DNA from: Aedes albopictus
Taxonomy: Eukaryota > Arthropoda > Insecta > Diptera > Culicidae
Direction: 5' to 3'
Length of the DNA: 64,000 nt
Assembly: GCF_035046485.1 (NCBI RefSeq)
Contig: NC_085137.1
Span: 341,610,505 to 341,674,504 of the forward strand
The notes under the pieces were generated by a model, which did no database searches, was not told the DNA's origin, and saw nothing but the letters and a program-made list of their open reading frames with translations. Both the position numbers and the translations under genes were made by a program. Each line of letters starts with the position of its first letter. The first letter of the stretch is position 1. Positions 41,535 to 53,574 of the stretch are shown here, piece after piece.

Positions 41535-43467
41535 TTTGCTCCACACCGCTTATTCGATTTGTAGCCAGATTATGAGTCTCCTCCCAAAATTTAAGCCGAT
41601 TTGGTTGAAAACTGAGACTGCACAAGCTCTTCAAAGTGTGTATGGGATTTAGTATGGGAAAACGGTGATTTGTATTCACATGCTTTTAATTTTTGTCCAC
41701 TTCCATTGAGAGTAAAACTGGTTTAGGTCCTTCTAGCCTATTGTTACAGCTATCATTTATGGAAGAAAGTTTTTCATTAAAGTCGTCAGAAAAATAGTTA
41801 TTAATTTTCAATCATAATGCAAAACTTTGAACATCATAATGAAACTTAATTGCTGGCACCACTTCCACAAGCATTTAGATCGTAGCAGCCACCGATCTGC
41901 AATTCAGTTCGAAATGCAGTATTATTGTTTATTGTTGTTGCATGACGTTTCGTGCATTCGTTCACGCAGGCACGCGTAAAGCTTTTTTATTTCGATTTAT
42001 TGTCAAGTGGTTCTATACTTTTAAATATCTTATGCAGGAGGTCCAACCGTAGTGAATGATTTTTTATTATTTATTATAGTTTTAATGGACAATATCCATA
42101 GAAGGACGGTCTGAGACGTAAGCATATTCATTAAGTTTTGATGACACGAAGAGCCACTACCAGCAGGTTGCATGTATCACGGTGGCTAGCGATTCGACTA
42201 GACACCGATTGACAAACTCAAATGGAATAGCTCAAACACAATGAACTTATTATTATTATTACATTATCTTCTACATTCATCAGTTTTCCATCTTTCGATA
42301 AATTTCAAAAATTAAAAAAAAATCCTCATCTTTCATATGATGAAGACAAGACAATAGCATGCTAAACGTCATTATGCTAGCGTACCATGTTTGAATGGTT
42401 ACATTTGAGACGGCATTGATCTAAACTGGGTTTTCTTCACTAAAAATAAAAAGTATAAAAAGAGAACGAACAAATGAAAATGTGTGATAATATAATTTAT
42501 TTTAATTCTGAAGCCATTTCTATTCTATTTAAGGCCCTAATAAGTGAATGGCTTCTCATTTCTGTTGTATTCAACTATTTGCAAAAGAAATTGCAAATTT
42601 GCCTTTGGGGTTTGTAGGTTTGCCAGGTAATCCAATAAAAAGTTCATTTTTTCAATAAAAGAGTTTCTTTTATGTTGCTCCGTAAGAGTATCTCTGTTTC
42701 TGTTCGCGTAGAGCACTGAAAAAAAAACAGATAGCAGTATTGACCTTGCAATTATTAAATCAATTAATATACTAACTTCGCCAATCATCATAAAGCTTAG
42801 TCACTTGTTTTTTCGATGACATCCTTTCTAGATTCGAATTTTTTATACACCGTATGGTTTTCAAGCATCCTTGTCGCGTCTGTAATGCTTTCTGAGACAG
42901 ATTTACCTCCTTTCGAAAAGCTTATCACGAGTCGAAGAATATCTCGTTTCATGGGAGCTTTGTTTGGCAGATCATCCCGCATCGGCCCAATCAAAAAAAT
43001 TTCACACGCAGATCGCTGCTGTCGCTCCATTGTATCGCGGCTCAGGGTTCGGTTTCTGACATTTATCAACAACAACAAAATTGCATGCAGAAATGCATTG
43101 CAGGCATTCTTGGCTACTATGACCAAAATGCCTGTGGAAGTGGTGCCAGCTATTAAGTTTCATGATCATGTTCAAAGTTTTATATTATGATTGAAAATTA
43201 ATAACTAATTTTCTGACGACTTTAATGAAAAACTTTCTTCCATAATTGATAGCTATAACAATAGGCTAGAAGGATCTGAACCAGTTTTACTCTCAATGGA
43301 AGTGGACAAAAATTAGAAGCATGTGAATACAAATCACCGTTTTCCCATACTAAATCCCATACAAACTTTGAAGAACTTGTGCAGTCTCAGTTTTCAACCA
43401 AATCGGCTCAAATTTTGGGAGGAGACTCATAATCTGGCTACAAATCGAATAAGCGGTGTGGAGCAAA
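41535..43467. mobile_element. 1.9-kb element with about 370-bp terminal inverted repeats
   Basis: The left end (TTTGCTCCACACCGCTTATT, then CGATTTGTAGCC) is repeated inverted at the right end, and homology continues inward to about 41,905 and 43,100. It splits the RT frame of a CR1/Jockey-like LINE, between DYYV and NDFLNHTN, so the boundaries are fixed by the broken protein. The interior has minus-strand frames at 42,797-43,126 (MERQQRSACEIFLIGPMRDD; KRDILRLVISFSKGGKSVSE) and 42,537-42,791 that may be one broken protein. I do not recognise it. No clear target duplication. Confidence 0.8.
42537..43126 (-). pseudogene. Unidentified protein remnant inside the long-TIR element
   Basis: Two adjoining minus-strand frames (109 and 84 codons) are separated by a stop and a short gap. 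The first has a charged, helix-rich segment with APMKRDILRLVISFSKGGKS and ITDATRMLENHTVYKKFESR. The second continues with HKRNSFIEKMNFLLDYLANL. The overall look (a basic N-terminus, then KRD-LRL helices and a FIEKM-LLDY helix) resembles uncharacterised proteins repeated in insect genomes. That is an impression, not an assignment. The first frame begins inside the right inverted repeat. Confidence 0.4.
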
Positions 43468-44199
43468 TATATACGTAATAATCATACGTCGTCGGAGTGC
43501 GCATACGTCCAAAAGAAATCACGCAACACTTCTTGATGTTGACTTCCATTCCATTCAAGTTGCACCATTTTAACAGCGCATCGATATCCGATTGAAGTAC
43601 GCAACAGTCAACTAAAGAGGCGATTATACGGAAAATCTTCAGGTCATCAGCATACAGGGATTTCGGAGATTTAAGCACCAAACAAAGGTCGTTGATGAAC
43701 ATAATAAACAGCAGAGGTCCCAGGATACTGCCTTGTGGTGCACCAGAATTTACCCGGAATGGTGTGGAACATACATCTCCAATTTCGACAAACGACATGC
43801 GCCCAGAAAGGTCCGATAGGATCCATTGTGTCAACCAATCAGGAAGTCCGATTCTTTTGAATTTTTCTACTGCAAGGACGTGCGGTACCTTATCAAAGGC
43901 TTTAGCAAAATCAACATACACAGCGTCGATTTGCTGCCCTTTCTCCATCTCATCAACAAGGGTTGAGACGTAACTCACCAGATTGGTTATAGTCGATCGC
44001 TTATTTATAAAACCGTGTTGATCAACGGAAATGATACTCTTGACGGACTGGTAAAGTACATCGTGCACTAAATTTTCGAAAATCTTCGGTAAGCAGCTGA
44101 GAATGGAGATCCCACGATAGTTCTCAATATCGTTGCGTGAGCCAGATTTATAGATTGGTGAAATGGATGCCAATTTCCAAGCCGTGGGGAAACATTCTT
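43468..44199 (-). CDS. CR1/Jockey-like LINE: RT fingers and palm, 5' truncated
   Basis: The frame ending at 43,427 (248 codons from an internal Met at 44,173; its last residues come from the inserted element) is the RT core. It holds ISPIYKSGSRNDIENYRGIS, the catalytic VDFAKAFDKVPH at residues 87-98, SGAPQGSILGPLLFIMFIND at 143-162 and YADD at 174-177. It has no internal stops. Coding homology starts abruptly near 44,199 (upstream Pro-Thr-Ala-Trp-Lys), where RTE-like sequence takes over, so the insertion is 5' truncated, as is usual for LINEs. The C-terminal half is at 40,863-41,534. Confidence 0.82.
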
Positions 44200-44797
44200 A
44201 GGCCAGAGTATAGCAGAATTTGACCCGACGTCAATCTGTGTTCTCCAAAGTTCAACCAACAGACTTCGTACAGTCCTAGGATCTCAAGCTTCATACGGCA
44301 TTCCTCATTGGCTAGTTGTGCCAGTTTACCCTGCTGGGCTTGGGTTAATACATTCCAAGTTCCAATTCTTGTCCGTTGTTTCGAGCTAAAAATCGTTGCC
44401 GTTGAATTAGTTTGTAATCTTTCATTTTAGGTTTCTGTAACGGTTTTTTGGTTTCGGAGACAGTAGGTTGTTGGCCTAAGGTCTCCTATCCACCATGGTA
44501 GGGCTGCCACCTTAAGTATAGGTTCCGGTGGAGGAGCATTTCATACTCAGCCGCTGGATGCCAGAATAGACGCTGTTTGAGCCGCACCTCCTTGGTGAAC
44601 AGACGGTCGAGACGTCCTACTCAATCTAGCTGAATTTAGAAGGGCAACAGTGCCCAGGCTGCACTACCAACTAAGCACACAACTCTTAGCCGGCGGTCTT
44701 TGTCATCTCTTGACCCGTGGAAGCATGAGGTAGGAACTTGTGCGGACCAGAGCTATGTTGGACGCTCTCTTTATCGACTCATCGTTTTGCAGCCCAA
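44200..44797 (-). mobile_element. RTE-like LINE copy 2: 5' region
   Basis: The minus strand has GGKLAQLANEECRMKLEILG, then LNFGEHRLTSGQILLYSGL, which joins in protein order to the 40,786 segment. Further upstream it matches copy 1 (17,082-17,517) and ends at GCAGCCCA. It includes the empty site for the copy 1 hAT MITE (44,352-44,359). Confidence 0.75.
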
Positions 44798-44813
44798 TGT
44801 GTACGCTCCATAC

Positions 44814-46529
44814 CTACCTTACCTTGATACCTTGTTGGCTACAAAGTAACTTTACTCCAATGCCGAGCGTATAGTAGAGCACCATCTTCGTCGGTCTTGG
44901 GCGATGTTCCTCCAGTTTCCCCGAACGTGTTGGGATCGTAGATCTTCTTCAACCGCGTGCAGCCAGCGAGTTCGCGGCCGCCCACGAAGCCGCCTACCTC
45001 TACCGGGTTCTCTGCTGAATATTGTTTTCGCTATTCTTTCTTCCGACATTCGCACTACGTGTCCAGCCCACTGAAGTCTGCCGTATTTTATACGTTTCAC
45101 AATATTCGCATCTTCGTACACTTAGTACAACTCGTGATTCATGCGTCTGCGCCACACTCCATTTTCTTGTTTCCCACCGAGAATTGTCCGCAGCACTTTG
45201 CGCTCAAAAACTCCAAAAGCTTTTCGGTCTACCTCCTTTAACGTCCACGCTTCGTGACCGTAGAGGGCAACCGGAAGAATCAGCGTCTTATACAGAGCGA
45301 ATTTTGTTTGCGTTTGCAAGTTACGGGACCTAAGCTGGCTACGCAATCCGTAAAAGGCCCTATTCGCAGCTGCAATACGCCTTTTCACTTCTCGGGAAAC
45401 GTCATTGTCACATGTCACAAGTGTTCCAAGATAAACAAATTCTTCAACAACTTCAAACACTTCCCCATCAATCACTACCTCAGCACTAACACCACTAGGC
45501 CTGCTTCTGTCTCTACCCGCTATCATGTACTTCGTCTTGGTAGAGTTAATCGTCAAGCCTATCCTCGCTGTCTCTCTCTTCAGAGGAGCATAAGCTTCCT
45601 CCACTGCCCTACGATCGATGCCGATGAGATCAATATCGTCCGCAAAACCGAGGAGCATGTGCGACCGTGTATGATAGAGCCATTCCTCTGCACGCCTGAC
45701 CTCCTAATCGCTCCTTCGAGTGCAATGTTGAACAATAAATTTGAAAGAGCATCCCCCTGCTTCAATCCATCCAAGGTCACAAACGACGTAGACACTTCGT
45801 CCGCGATCCGAATACTTGATTTTGATCCATCCAGCGTTGCGCGTATCAGCCTAATTAGTTTCGCCGGAAAACCATGTTCTGACATTATCTGCCAAAGCTC
45901 ATTTCTTTTCACTGAATCGTACGCTGCTTTAAAATCAATGAACAGATGGTGAGTCTGCAAGTTATATTCCCGAAATTTATCTAGGATCATCCGCAGGGTA
46001 AACATTTGATCCGTCGTTGATCGGCCCTCACGAAAACCAGCCTGGTATTCGCCGACGAAGGACTCCTCAAGAGGTCACAGTCTGTTGAACAGGACACGCG
46101 ACAGTATCTTATACGCCGAATTTAAAAGGGTAATCCCTCTGTAATTGGCACACTCCAGTCTGTGCCCTTTCTTGTAGATTGGGCATATGAGGCCATCCAA
46201 CCAACTAGTGGGCAATTCTTCATCCTCCCAAATCTTTATAATAATCTGATGGATTGATTGATGTAGCTGCTCGCTTCCGTGCTTAAGAAGTTCGACCGGG
46301 ATCTCGTCCTTCCCAGCAGCCTTGCTGTTTTTCAGCTCCTTAAGGGCCTTTTTAACCTCATCCAGTGTTGGTGGTTCCACTGCTTGACTGTCATCCATTA
46401 TGTTAATCCTGTTCCTGGGTGCTCCTTCGCTGCTACCATTCAACAAATCTTCGAAGTGCTCCTTCCACCTGGCTGCCACCATTGTTTTGTCTGTCAGCAA
46501 ATTTCCTTCCCGGTCATTGCACATGGCGG
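44814..46529 (-). pseudogene. RTE-clade LINE insertion, 5' truncated, 15-bp target duplication
   Basis: GTGTACGCTCCATAC occurs at 44,799-44,813 and 46,530-46,544. Between them the minus strand encodes the linker (MCNDREGNLLTDKTMVAARW) and RT fingers (SKAAGKDEIPVELLKHG; CPIYKKGHRLECANYRGITL), the palm (FIDFKAAYDSVKR; LDGLKQGDALSNLLF), the catalytic GFADDIDLIG, FVYLGTLV, and the C-terminus (GRLQWAGHVVRMSEE). Frames change at about 46,075, 45,990 and 45,660, and a TAA interrupts the C-terminal frame at 45,120. RTE clade (JAM1-like) by motif style. Lost endonuclease implies 5' truncation. Confidence 0.88.
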
Positions 46530-46544
46530 GTGTACGCTCCATAC

Positions 46545-48065
46545 AAATGTCAAAATTTGAGTATTGACAACAGTCTATGAGGTGGGACCAGAGTGGTCTG
46601 AGATGACAAAATTTTGGTCTAGGTGGTTTATGAACCGCTCATATGTACTATAGTTTTGGTTCTCCTAACATGCAATATTTATCATTTGTGTAAAGAATGA
46701 ATCTATTATTCGTCCATTATTCGTCGGAAACTCATTCTGTGTAGACGATGCAATTTTCGCGCTGACCGGTACATAATGCATCCCTTAGAATAGAACAGCT
46801 CCACCAATGCGCAATACATCATGTCCCCTATCCAGTAGCATAATCTCGTTCCGTTGGCAACAATTTATTTGCTTACCTTCCAAGGAGCCATAACTCTTCA
46901 AGATTCATGGCCCGTTTCTGGCTATGAACCTAATCAGCGCAGCCATCAACTGCAGCCGAGCCGTATTCCGCCGGCTCGCTCACATTGAGCCGCTTTGACG
47001 ATGCCGTTTTGAGATAAACCAGGTTTTTATACTTTGCGGGTGTTAAAAATAATTGTTCACACATTGTTTACAAACTTTTTCCCACCACCTTGGCACACAC
47101 GAGCGACGAGGTAAGCCTGCTGGTTTGTTCGGCCGACTTGAGAAAAACTCGGCTTCCGCGCACCCCCTGGGTATATGATTTCATTTATGAATAATAACAT
47201 ATTTGATGTTCTCGTGTTTTGATTCCCCTGGGAAGCAGTCGATGTTACGCCAGATCTACCTCAGCGCCACTCGCCACGCTGAAAGTTCATAAAGTACATG
47301 CGCCTCTACCGACCATCTCGGTGGCGGTCCGCGTGTTGAAAATGAAGAAATTTATGAGCTCAAGCATTTTACACGGTCTCGTGCTGCAAAAGACCCACCG
47401 GAAACGCAACCGCATGATGCATTTTCCCGCACATACACAACACTGGCAGCGTGCACTGACTGGCGGGTTATTATTTGCTCATTTTGCCGCGTTCATTGAG
47501 CGCTCATGCTCTTGACTGTGCGGTGGCGTGCCACTACTGGGAACTCCACTCCTTGTATGGGTCAGTCGGTGGAAATGTAAATAGGAGCTTCGAAAATAAA
47601 AATTATTAAAAATGGGCTGTTTATTCAGAAATGCAACCATTTTAGAGAAGATATTATTATTACGTAAACCAGATGTCTTTTCCTATAGTAAAGTAGCTCA
47701 AGTTGAGAATCCCTGGCTTCAACATGCGAAGTATCATGACTATACAGTTATGATTGAGAGGGCACTAAACAGCTTTCATCCTTTCAAAACTCCAGCATCA
47801 GATGAAATTTGTACAAGATATTCAAGATGTTCACACATAACAATCTTGCTTGGGTGTTCTCTTAAATATCAAGGATGATTCTGACATCTTCTTTTCGGTA
47901 CCATGTTGGAAGCCATGCGAAATCATTCAAACCAATCTAATGACTACATATCAGATTCATTGGATCAGATTCAGATGATGCAGCTCTTAATTTCAATAGA
48001 TTTGCCTGGCAAAGGGGGTAAACTTGAGAATCAAAGTGTATTTGTGAAAATAAAGACAGCCTTAC
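46545..48065. other. No gene seen: largely unique non-coding DNA
   Basis: It includes GC-richer tracts at 46,900-47,000 and 47,220-47,530 with short frames (up to 98 codons) that show no recognisable domain. No TE tips. Confidence 0.4.
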
Positions 48066-48971
48066 AGGCCATGTAGAGTAAAGTGGGGCAAAAGCTCGAG
48101 TGGGGCAAGAGTTTCTTTTGAAGTTTTTGAGCTCAATTCAATTTTTTTCTTTTTGGTGTCAAGGTTGTTCAAAGCCTTTTTGAAAAAGAGCCTTTCACTC
48201 CAAAATTATTAAAATTGATCACTATTTCGAAAAGTCATGATAAAATGTTGATTTTTGATCAAAAACTTGTAATATGCGATGGTCCTTCGAACGCGTGGAA
48301 TGGAATTGTAATGAAATCGAATTCGATATTTTATTTTGGGTGGTAACTTGGTATATTTTGAAGATGCTTTAGCATGTATAACTTTTTGCAAAAAGATTTG
48401 AAAATCATATTTTACACATAGTGAGGGAAATGTTCGAATTGTTCGGCAAGAATTCGAGTCATGTGGCAACTTTAGGTTAAAATCTCAAATTCTGCAATAT
48501 GTCTATATTATCTCTAAAAATGATGGAATTAGTGAAAAAATTCGATTAGAGTTGAAAAAAAAGTTGTTTTATCTGAATTTGGCGGAAAACTACTAATTTT
48601 TGGTGTAGTAAATTTAATCCTGATTTGGGTAAAATGCAGATCGAACTTGAAAGTGTATTCCAGTGCCAACATAAAATATTAATTGGTTTCAGGTATTCCT
48701 ATTATCAAAGTGTCAAAATAGTGTGCTACGGTTAGCGAAATTCCACAAATACTAGATTCGAACTTTTGCCCCAGTGGTAAGACAAGAGTTCGAATAAGAC
48801 ACACACACACATACAAACAGTATTGTAACTTAAAATTGAAAAGACATTTGGTGTAACTTTGTTTAGCAAAGTTTTAGCTTATGGATAGTAGAATCACCAG
48901 ACGGTATTTTGATTTTTTTGGAAAATATTGAATTTTCAACTAGGGTCGAACTTTTGCCCCACCTTACTCTA
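48066..48971. mobile_element. DNA element with TAGAGTAAGGTGGGGCAAAA ends
   Basis: The left tip TAGAGTAAAGTGGGGCAAAA matches the reverse complement of the right tip (TAGAGTAAGGTGGGGCAAAA), followed by GTTCGA-type sequence. Extra inner copies (GAGTGGGGCAAGAGTT, ACTTTTGCCCCAGTGG) occur near both ends. About 905 bp, no transposase. Confidence 0.8.
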
Positions 48972-48989
48972 TTGTTTCATAAATTTGTT

Positions 48990-50250
48990 AAAGACTCCTT
49001 CCAGGGATTATTTCAGGATTTTTTTCCAGGAATATCAATTGGAATTTCTTCGGGAGTTTCTTAAGAAATTTCTCAAAAGATGCTTCTTGGAACTAGTCCT
49101 CTTTGCCAACGAGTCATTGGTTTCTTAGGATATTCCTCCAAAAATTCTTTCATGGATTTTAAGGAAATCCGTTTAAGACTGCTTCAAAAATTCTTTCAAG
49201 TACTCCTTCAGACATTTCTAAAGTATTTTTTTTTTCAGAAATTATAACAAACTTTCCTGCTGAGATTTTTCTAAGGGATTTCTCAATCAGTTCCTCTAGA
49301 AATTTCTCCAAATTTTTTTTTGGAGCTCGTCTAGGGAAGGAATTTCTCCAAGTTGCACCACAGATTTCCTAAAAAAAATAATTCCGACAGAAATGTCTTA
49401 ACAAATTCTAGTAGGAAATCCTCAAGAGTTTACTGCAGGAGTTCTTTCTCAGATTCCTTCAGAGACTCTTGCAAGAGTTTCTCTATTGATGCCTGAAGTT
49501 CCTCTGCTGGTCGGTCGGGTATTTCACATTTTCTTCTGGGATGCCATCAAGAATTAATCTGGACTGGAGATTTTTTCAGTCATATCTTCAAAAATGTCTT
49601 CAATCATTATTCCTCGGAATTTCGGCAGAAATTCCTCTAGAAAATTCTTAAGAGATTCTCATTTATCAATGATGTTTTCAAGAAATAATTCGTGGAGTAC
49701 CTGGATAGGGATGTTCAATTCTTCCAGAAAGGAATAAAATTCCTTCAAAAAACTAATTTCCTTCAAAAATTTTCTAAGGGAAGAATTACTTCAGAAATTA
49801 GGTTTTCAAAAATTTAAGCAGGACTCCCTCTCATATTCTTAGACATTGTTTAAGATATTCTACGAAGCATCTTTCATGAAGCATCTCCAGAGCTTCATTC
49901 AATGATTGCTTGAGAAATTTAACCATAGATTGCTTCCGAAACGCCTCAAGGGTGTCCGTTAGAAATCTCTCTAGGGATTTCCTCAGCAATTCCTTAAGAA
50001 GTTTTTTCGTGAAATAATTTCCCGTATTACTATACAAATCATCATGGAATTCTTTAAGGAATTTCTTCAGAGATTTCACAAAAAAAAAAACGGATATTTC
50101 ATCAAAATATTTCCAGAAATTCCTCCAAACATTACTTCTGAAATTGTTTCAGGAATTTAAGTCCTACAATTTCTTCTAGTTATCTCCACATGTATCTTCT
50201 TGCGTTATTTTACGGATTCCTTCATAAAATCTTTAAGGTATTTTTTTAGT
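48990..50250 (+). repeat. Degenerate minisatellite, T-rich orientation
   Basis: Diverged TTTCTCAAGAAATTCCTT-like units. It gives Phe/Leu/Lys pseudo-ORFs. Orientation is opposite to the next segment. Confidence 0.65.
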
Positions 50251-50259
50251 AATCCAAAA

Positions 50260-51690
50260 ATTCGTCCAGAAATGCTGAAAAAATCTCTGAAGGAATCTTT
50301 GACGGACTCCCAGAAGACATTTCAGATGGATTCTCAGGAGTAATTTTAAACAGAACCATTGTGGAGATTTTCATAGGAATGCCTGAAGGAATTTCTCAAA
50401 GAATACCTGGCGAAGAAAACCCTTGCAGAAATTCTTGAAGAAGCTTTAGATACTAAAAGAGTCCCTGGAGATAGTTCTGAAGAAATTTCCAAAGAAATCG
50501 ACAGAGAAATAATTTGAAGGATCCCTGAAGGATTTTCCAAGAAATCTCCAGTTTCATCCCGGTGTAAGTTCCTGAAGGTATTTTTGAAACCAAGGGAAAT
50601 TCCTTGGAGAATCTCAGGAAAAATTCCTGAAGAAATTCATGCAGGAATATCAGCGGAAACTTTTTGAGAAATGCTTGGTGCAACTGCAAGAAAATTAATT
50701 TAGAAACTTTAGTTGATTTCTTGGAGGAATTCTTTTCATTCCATTTTCTTATTTCAGGAGGAATTCAAAAAAATCTCTTGAGAAATTTTCAAGGGAGTTG
50801 CTATAGAAATTCCTAGGAAATATTTCATTCGAGAAAGTGCAGAAGGAATTTCAGAGAAATATACGGAGGAATACTACGGGAGCTTCTGAAGGAATTTCTT
50901 CATGAATTTCTTCAGAAATCCCTCGAAGAAGTCCTTCTAGAATCATTGCTAGAATCTTGGAGGCATTCTTGGTGGATTTCCTGAATGAATCACTGAAGTA
51001 ATTCCTGCAGACATTCCTGCAGATGTTTTCAATGAAATCCCTGGAGAAATTCCCAAGGAAAACTCTGAAGGACTTCGAAAAGAAATACCTGAGACCTCTC
51101 CGGTCTCTGGAACGGGGGGTTCCCATACAACTGAAATGGCTGCGTACTTTTCTATGGAACTGCACGTCAAAGACAACGTAAGCAGGCAGTACGACGTTTG
51201 CTGGGACAGCTGGTAATTGATAAAACTTCTGGATCTCTGGAAAACATTGTTAAGGAATCTCCTCGGAGAAACTTCTTATTCCTTTAGAAGGATTTTCAAA
51301 AGGACACTCTATAAGAATCTCCGAAGTAGTTGTAGCAGAAGTTACAGAAGAATTTCATGAAAATATCATGCACGAATTATAGGTGAAGTTTCTAAAAAAA
51401 ACCCTTTCAAGAGTATATCTGAAGGAATCCCTGGAAAATTTTCTTTAGGATTTTCAGGAAGTTTTTCATAAAGAATTTTTGGAAAAAAAACGTATAATTG
51501 AGTTCTTGGAGTAATTTCTAAACATATCAACAATACAATTGAGGGAAAAATCCATAGAAGATTTTCTAAATGAATCTCTGGAGAAATATCTGAACAAATC
51601 CCTGGAAGAAGTACAATAAGCAACTTTGGAGCAAGGTTTTTATGAATCCCTGGAATGAATTTTCTGAACGGATCTCAGGAGATATTATTG
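50260..51690 (-). repeat. Degenerate minisatellite, A-rich orientation
   Basis: CTGAAGGAATTTCTCAAAGA and CCTGGAGAAATTCCCAAGGA-type units. A non-repetitive island at 51,095-51,230 (CGGTCTCTGGAACGGGG) interrupts it. It is continued at 53,747 beyond the TTAA element. Confidence 0.65.
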
Positions 51691-51864
51691 TTAACCCTTA
51701 TGTGGCCGGCAGGGTAACCGGGTACCCAGCACCCATTTAAAATACACGGTGTAGAAAATGAGCATGAGCATGAGCATGATTGACCGCCCGCGGTTGCTCC
51801 TCTGTTATTGCAAGGACAACTGCATTTACACAAAGAACCAACAAATGATGCTTGGGATTAGCTT

Positions 51865-53063
51865 CCCAGCCAACCACATATCGTAAATCATTGTGTGGAA
51901 AAAATCGTATATTTTCATATATTGAATCAGAATTGTATAATAATATGTATATTTGTTGACAGTGGTTGCGCAAAATCGCATTTCATGCCAAATTAAATTT
52001 CAATTGCGATTTTGTTTCATATAGTCGTCTCCGATCATAAAAGGTGCGAGATACTATCGGTAGGATCGCACAAAATCGGATAGAATCGTGAAAAAACGTA
52101 CATTCTTAGTGTCAAGCTGCAAACTCGCTAGCATCGTATATATGATTTCTTTGAGTCGTGGAAATCGTCGCTTCACATCGTATATGAATCTGCTAAATCG
52201 AGCTTTCTACCTAAATGTATGATGAAAATCGGTGAAATCGTATACAACTATAACAATGTTGTATATTGATCGTTTGCGTCATACTTGCGTCGCATACGAA
52301 GTGAATGAAATCGTAGAAATCGTATATTCATTTTTACAGTCGCATATGATTGTTACTGCACTTGTAATAGTCGAATCTTAATCTCGAAAATCGTAAATGG
52401 TTTTGTTTACATATTTGTATGATGGAGAAAAATAAAAAAAAGATATTCATCACAAATTTGTATTTTTATTGATGTTGACACATTCCAACCATGGTAGCAA
52501 TAATTTCATACTAGCAGATGACTTACAATAAGTGATGTATAGATTCAAACAACGATGTGAATTTCCGGGCCTCTTGCACGGCACCACTTTTAATGCCACA
52601 CAATGCACAACAACAACACTCCCGTCACAATTCTCGCACCGTGTCATGCTAATTTTTATTCGTTTCATGCCATTCACGTTGAACTCTCTATTTTCAACTT
52701 GGCAATATAGCTAATAGAGATGACGCGCAGTTCTCAATCAAAGGACCTAAGTTCGATTCCCACTGAACACTTATTGTTTTTTTTTATTTGAAAATCTTGA
52801 GTCGTATATTGGTACTCACAATCGTAATAAGATCGTGCATAATCGTATATTTAGACGGATAAAATCGGCGAAATCGTAATTTTTTTTTCGAGAAATCGTA
52901 AATTATGTTGGATGGAATCGCAGTAATCGTATATATGTTTCGATATGGCCTCCACTTTAGTATGTATATGCCTGTTTCGTGCATTGAATACGATTTCTTT
53001 GGTGCTATATATGTGTGACTATTTCAGTTGCAATTTCGATATAGCAACCAAATTGCTGGCTGG
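51865..53063. mobile_element. AATCGTATA-rich element with CCCAGCCA ends
   Basis: CCCAGCCAACC on the left pairs with the reverse complement of the right end (CCCAGCCAGC). ATCGTATAT or its near variants occur well over a dozen times between 51,890 and 52,940. Apart from a short 75-codon frame (52,450-52,677, with CENCDG) there is no coding signal. Confidence 0.6.
52707..52765 (+). repeat. tRNA-like module (A/B box) inside the AATCGTATA element
   Basis: TAGCTAATAGAGATG resembles an A box and AAGTTCGATTCCC a B box about 40 nt downstream. CTCAATCA lies between them, as in the module at 19,071-19,131. It does not fold as an intact tRNA by eye. Confidence 0.45.
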
Positions 53064-53574
53064 GTTTCTCTTGATTGTGTAAATGCTGGAATCCCAATAC
53101 TTTTCAATAAGCAATACCAGCTCCGGCCGCGTCCGAATGCAGGTCAATTGAGGATAGGGAAGGAAGTGATGACGTGATTCTCGCTTAGGCCAATAACCGA
53201 GGAATTCTCTGCGTTACTACGAGAAATCACTAGGAGTTTGGACAGGGGAAATGGAGACGTGTTGAGGATTTTGTCGTGGTAAACGAGTGTAATGTTTTGA
53301 TTCGCGATTAATAATGCGCTCGCGAAGAAATACCCTTCTAAATCTTGGACGACGAACGCGATCTTTCGTGCCTCAAAACTCACCCTACATAAGTTATTCA
53401 TTCGCAACTAAGGAGAACACAATGCTAAACACCGACGCATCTGTAGTTTGCGTTTCCGCGCGTGACAATGCTGAACGTGATCAATTCACAAGTATTAACA
53501 AAATAACACGTGATAAATAAATCAGAAAGATCTTACCGCATGGTTTGCCGTCTATCTTTTACCGACCCTCTCTT

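Noticed and set aside
42816..43190. 124-codon plus-strand frame in the long-TIR element
   Set aside because: It opposes the minus-strand remnant, and its end runs into the inverted repeat.
45254..45952. 232-codon plus-strand frame
   Set aside because: It is the antisense of the RTE reverse transcriptase, which carries clear catalytic motifs on the other strand.
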